In this document: piece after piece, positions 62,768-64,000 of the stretch
Layout of the letters: each line of letters begins with the position of its first letter
How positions within the stretch are numbered: the stretch's first letter is position 1
Assembly (NCBI GenBank): GCA_958439205.1
Contig: OY288189.1
Location: forward strand, 4,355,001-4,419,000
DNA from: an uncultured Allorhizobium sp.
Lineage (GTDB): Bacteria; Pseudomonadota; Alphaproteobacteria; Rhizobiales; Rhizobiaceae
Direction of reading: 5' to 3'
Length of the DNA: 64,000 nucleotides
The notes under the pieces: generated by a model
What the model saw: only the letters and a program-made list of their open reading frames with translations
Database searches by the model: none
Told to the model about the DNA's origin: nothing
Program-made: the position numbers and the translations under genes

Positions 62768-63992
62768 TGACTGGTGCCAACTCTTTGATTTGTCCATCGG
62801 CTTCGGTGGCGATCACTCCGCTCGCTTCGAGCGCTTCAACTAGCGACGCATGGTCGGAAGGCATTAGACGCCGAAGATCGGGAAAGCTCGAAATCAAGTC
62901 TGTCCAGATCATCTTTCCAGAGGCCTTGACGGCTGCAGCCACACTTTTTGCAAGATCCGGTATGTACCCGCGATATCCGAAGCCCGAAATCACTGGCAGA
63001 CCGCCAGGAATGCTCGTCTTCGACTGCCATCCGATGCTTGGCGTCCAGTTCCACGCACGAACCGTGCCGGCAACACGAGCAATTTCCCCCGACTTAGCCT
63101 CCTCCAACTCGATGACATAGAATTGGTTCGGGCACGGATTATGCTCGTCCCCCGTCCTGGTTGCCGCAAAACTTGCACAGGAAAGGACAATTGGTGCCGA
63201 ATTGCCTCCGATACAAAACAAGTTAGAGCGATGCCTATGCCCGTGGATGATGAACCACTCACCAAGCGATGCTTTGCTGAGCATATCGGCCAGTCGCTCC
63301 GACCCTTTCATAGTGCTTGTATCGTCAAAAGCGTCAGTGGAGACGGGACGTATATGGTGATGAAAAAGGCAAATATTTTGCTTATGGGGTGCTGCCTTCA
63401 CCGCAGTCTTCAACTGCTCCTCAATACTGTCTAGCGTGATATCGCTGATGCGTCCCCGCTCCAACTCTGGTTCAGCGTCGGAACCAAAGCCGTGAAACGC
63501 ACAGGAATTGATGTTCAAGATCCGATACTGATCGTCTTCTAGTATGGAGAAATGGTTCGCCCAATATTCGAGCAGGTTGATCCGATGCTCGGCCGGATTG
63601 GGGAATGGAAATCCCGGCTCTAGCGTTCTTAAGAAGCCGCGTGGGTCGAATTTGTTTTGCTTGTGCCGCGTATCTAGATCGTGGTTTCCGCATGTTGCAA
63701 CCAGCTTGGTTCCAGAAAACTTTCCCGATAGTGAGGAAAGCTCCTTCCAGACAGATTGGATCGCGTGAGTATCAGCCTTGTCGCCCAGATCACCACCAAC
63801 GATCAGTAGATCGGGAGGGGCAATGTCGCCGCTCTCAAATAGCTTTATGAAGCCAGCAAGCGGATCAATGTTAGGCTTTCTCGTCGGCGCAGAAAAGTCG
63901 ATAAGAGACGGGGCTAATACAGCTTTGCCATCAGACGCCTTTCGAGCATCCGAGCAAAAGGCATGAAGATCGGAGAGAACTGCTATTCTCAT
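62760..63992 (-). CDS. Calcineurin-like metallophosphoesterase, first gene of the candidate system
   Basis: A 410-residue phosphoesterase with the full two-metal set: D8-x-H10 (SDLHAF), GGDLGD at 66-71, GNHD at 102-105, HHH at 211-213 and HGHRH at 250-254. It could cut a nucleic acid, a cyclic nucleotide or a phosphoprotein. About 60 C-terminal residues could form a winged helix. It overlaps the ATPase gene. ATG 63992 is 8 bases from the window edge and the frame has no stop before it, but MRIAVLSDLH is the normal family start. Confidence 0.88.
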   Translation of the reverse strand: MRIAVLSDLHAFCSDARKASDGKAVLAPSLIDFSAPTRKPNIDPLAGFIKLFESGDIAPPDLLIVGGDLGDKADTHAIQSVWKELSSLSGKFSGTKLVATCGNHDLDTRHKQNKFDPRGFLRTLEPGFPFPNPAEHRINLLEYWANHFSILEDDQYRILNINSCAFHGFGSDAEPELERGRISDITLDSIEEQLKTAVKAAPHKQNICLFHHHIRPVSTDAFDDTSTMKGSERLADMLSKASLGEWFIIHGHRHRSNLFCIGGNSAPIVLSCASFAATRTGDEHNPCPNQFYVIELEEAKSGEIARVAGTVRAWNWTPSIGWQSKTSIPGGLPVISGFGYRGYIPDLAKSVAAAVKASGKMIWTDLISSFPDLRRLMPSDHASLVEALEASGVIATEADGQIKELAPVNA

Positions 63993-64000
63993 GCTACCAA

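Noticed and set aside
59088-63992. CoiA-like gene as a fourth member of the three-gene operon
   Set aside because: A 175-base gap separates it, while the other three genes overlap, and its base composition looks higher in GC.
54736-64000. Second copy of the tRNA-Thr 3' end as right attachment site
   Set aside because: No matching segment was noticed by eye to the end of the window; it is probably further downstream.

Overview
The window looks like a chromosome segment of a member of the Rhizobiaceae (Rhizobium/Agrobacterium group, Alphaproteobacteria). The main reason is the block at 48.4-54.1 kb: tRNA-Phe, yacG, maf, infA, a low-molecular-weight phosphatase, a UPF0262 gene, hisD, a DUF2948 gene and murA. 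I recognise this order from that family. High GC, many solute-binding-protein ABC transporters and a RIME-like palindromic repeat agree. No species name can be read from the sequence.

Layout. (1) 0-4 kb: end of a ribose-type sugar ABC transporter (ATPase cut by the window edge, two permeases) and an SMP-30/gluconolactonase gene. (2) 4-4.7 kb: a vapBC toxin-antitoxin pair with a palindromic operator. (3) 4.7-14.7 kb, minus strand: a guanidine-use operon headed by a clear guanidine-I (ykkC) riboswitch. It encodes a nitrate/taurine-type ABC importer, two DUF1989 proteins (carboxyguanidine deiminase subunits), a biotin-dependent carboxylase usually labelled urea carboxylase, and allophanate hydrolase. 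A ~180-bp palindromic repeat sits in frame inside the carboxylase gene. (4) 15-28.5 kb: a qorB-like reductase divergent from an HxlR regulator, a TadG-like vWA protein, a PAS-PAS-XRE regulator, a gntR-kduD-kdgK operon, a methyltransferase divergent from an iron-siderophore ABC operon, a YitT membrane protein, and an aromatic aminotransferase divergent from an Lrp regulator. (5) 28.5-36 kb: a tandem alpha/beta-hydrolase protein and a dppABCDF dipeptide transporter. (6) 36.4-41.3 kb: an RND pump with its membrane fusion protein and a TetR regulator beside a perfect palindrome. (7) 41.5-48.2 kb: a surface-polysaccharide locus making a CDP-linked deoxysugar, with two DUF proteins, ending in a terminator. 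(8) 48.4-54.5 kb: the conserved housekeeping block.

(9) 54.66-64 kb is accessory DNA. It begins at a tRNA-Thr gene with a tyrosine integrase immediately downstream, the classic structure of an island integrated at a tRNA. It carries a second tyrosine recombinase coupled to a small ORF, a serine recombinase with a res-like repeat array and a translationally coupled 33-aa membrane microprotein, a CoiA-like nuclease, and an AT-richer three-gene operon: metallophosphoesterase, ORC/CDC6-like P-loop ATPase, and a 306-aa protein with an apparent internal duplication. The three genes overlap by a few bases each and match no defence system I can name. This is the best candidate in the window for an undescribed system.

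The far end of the island is not in the window. All functional statements rest on reading motifs and context; no database search was run.
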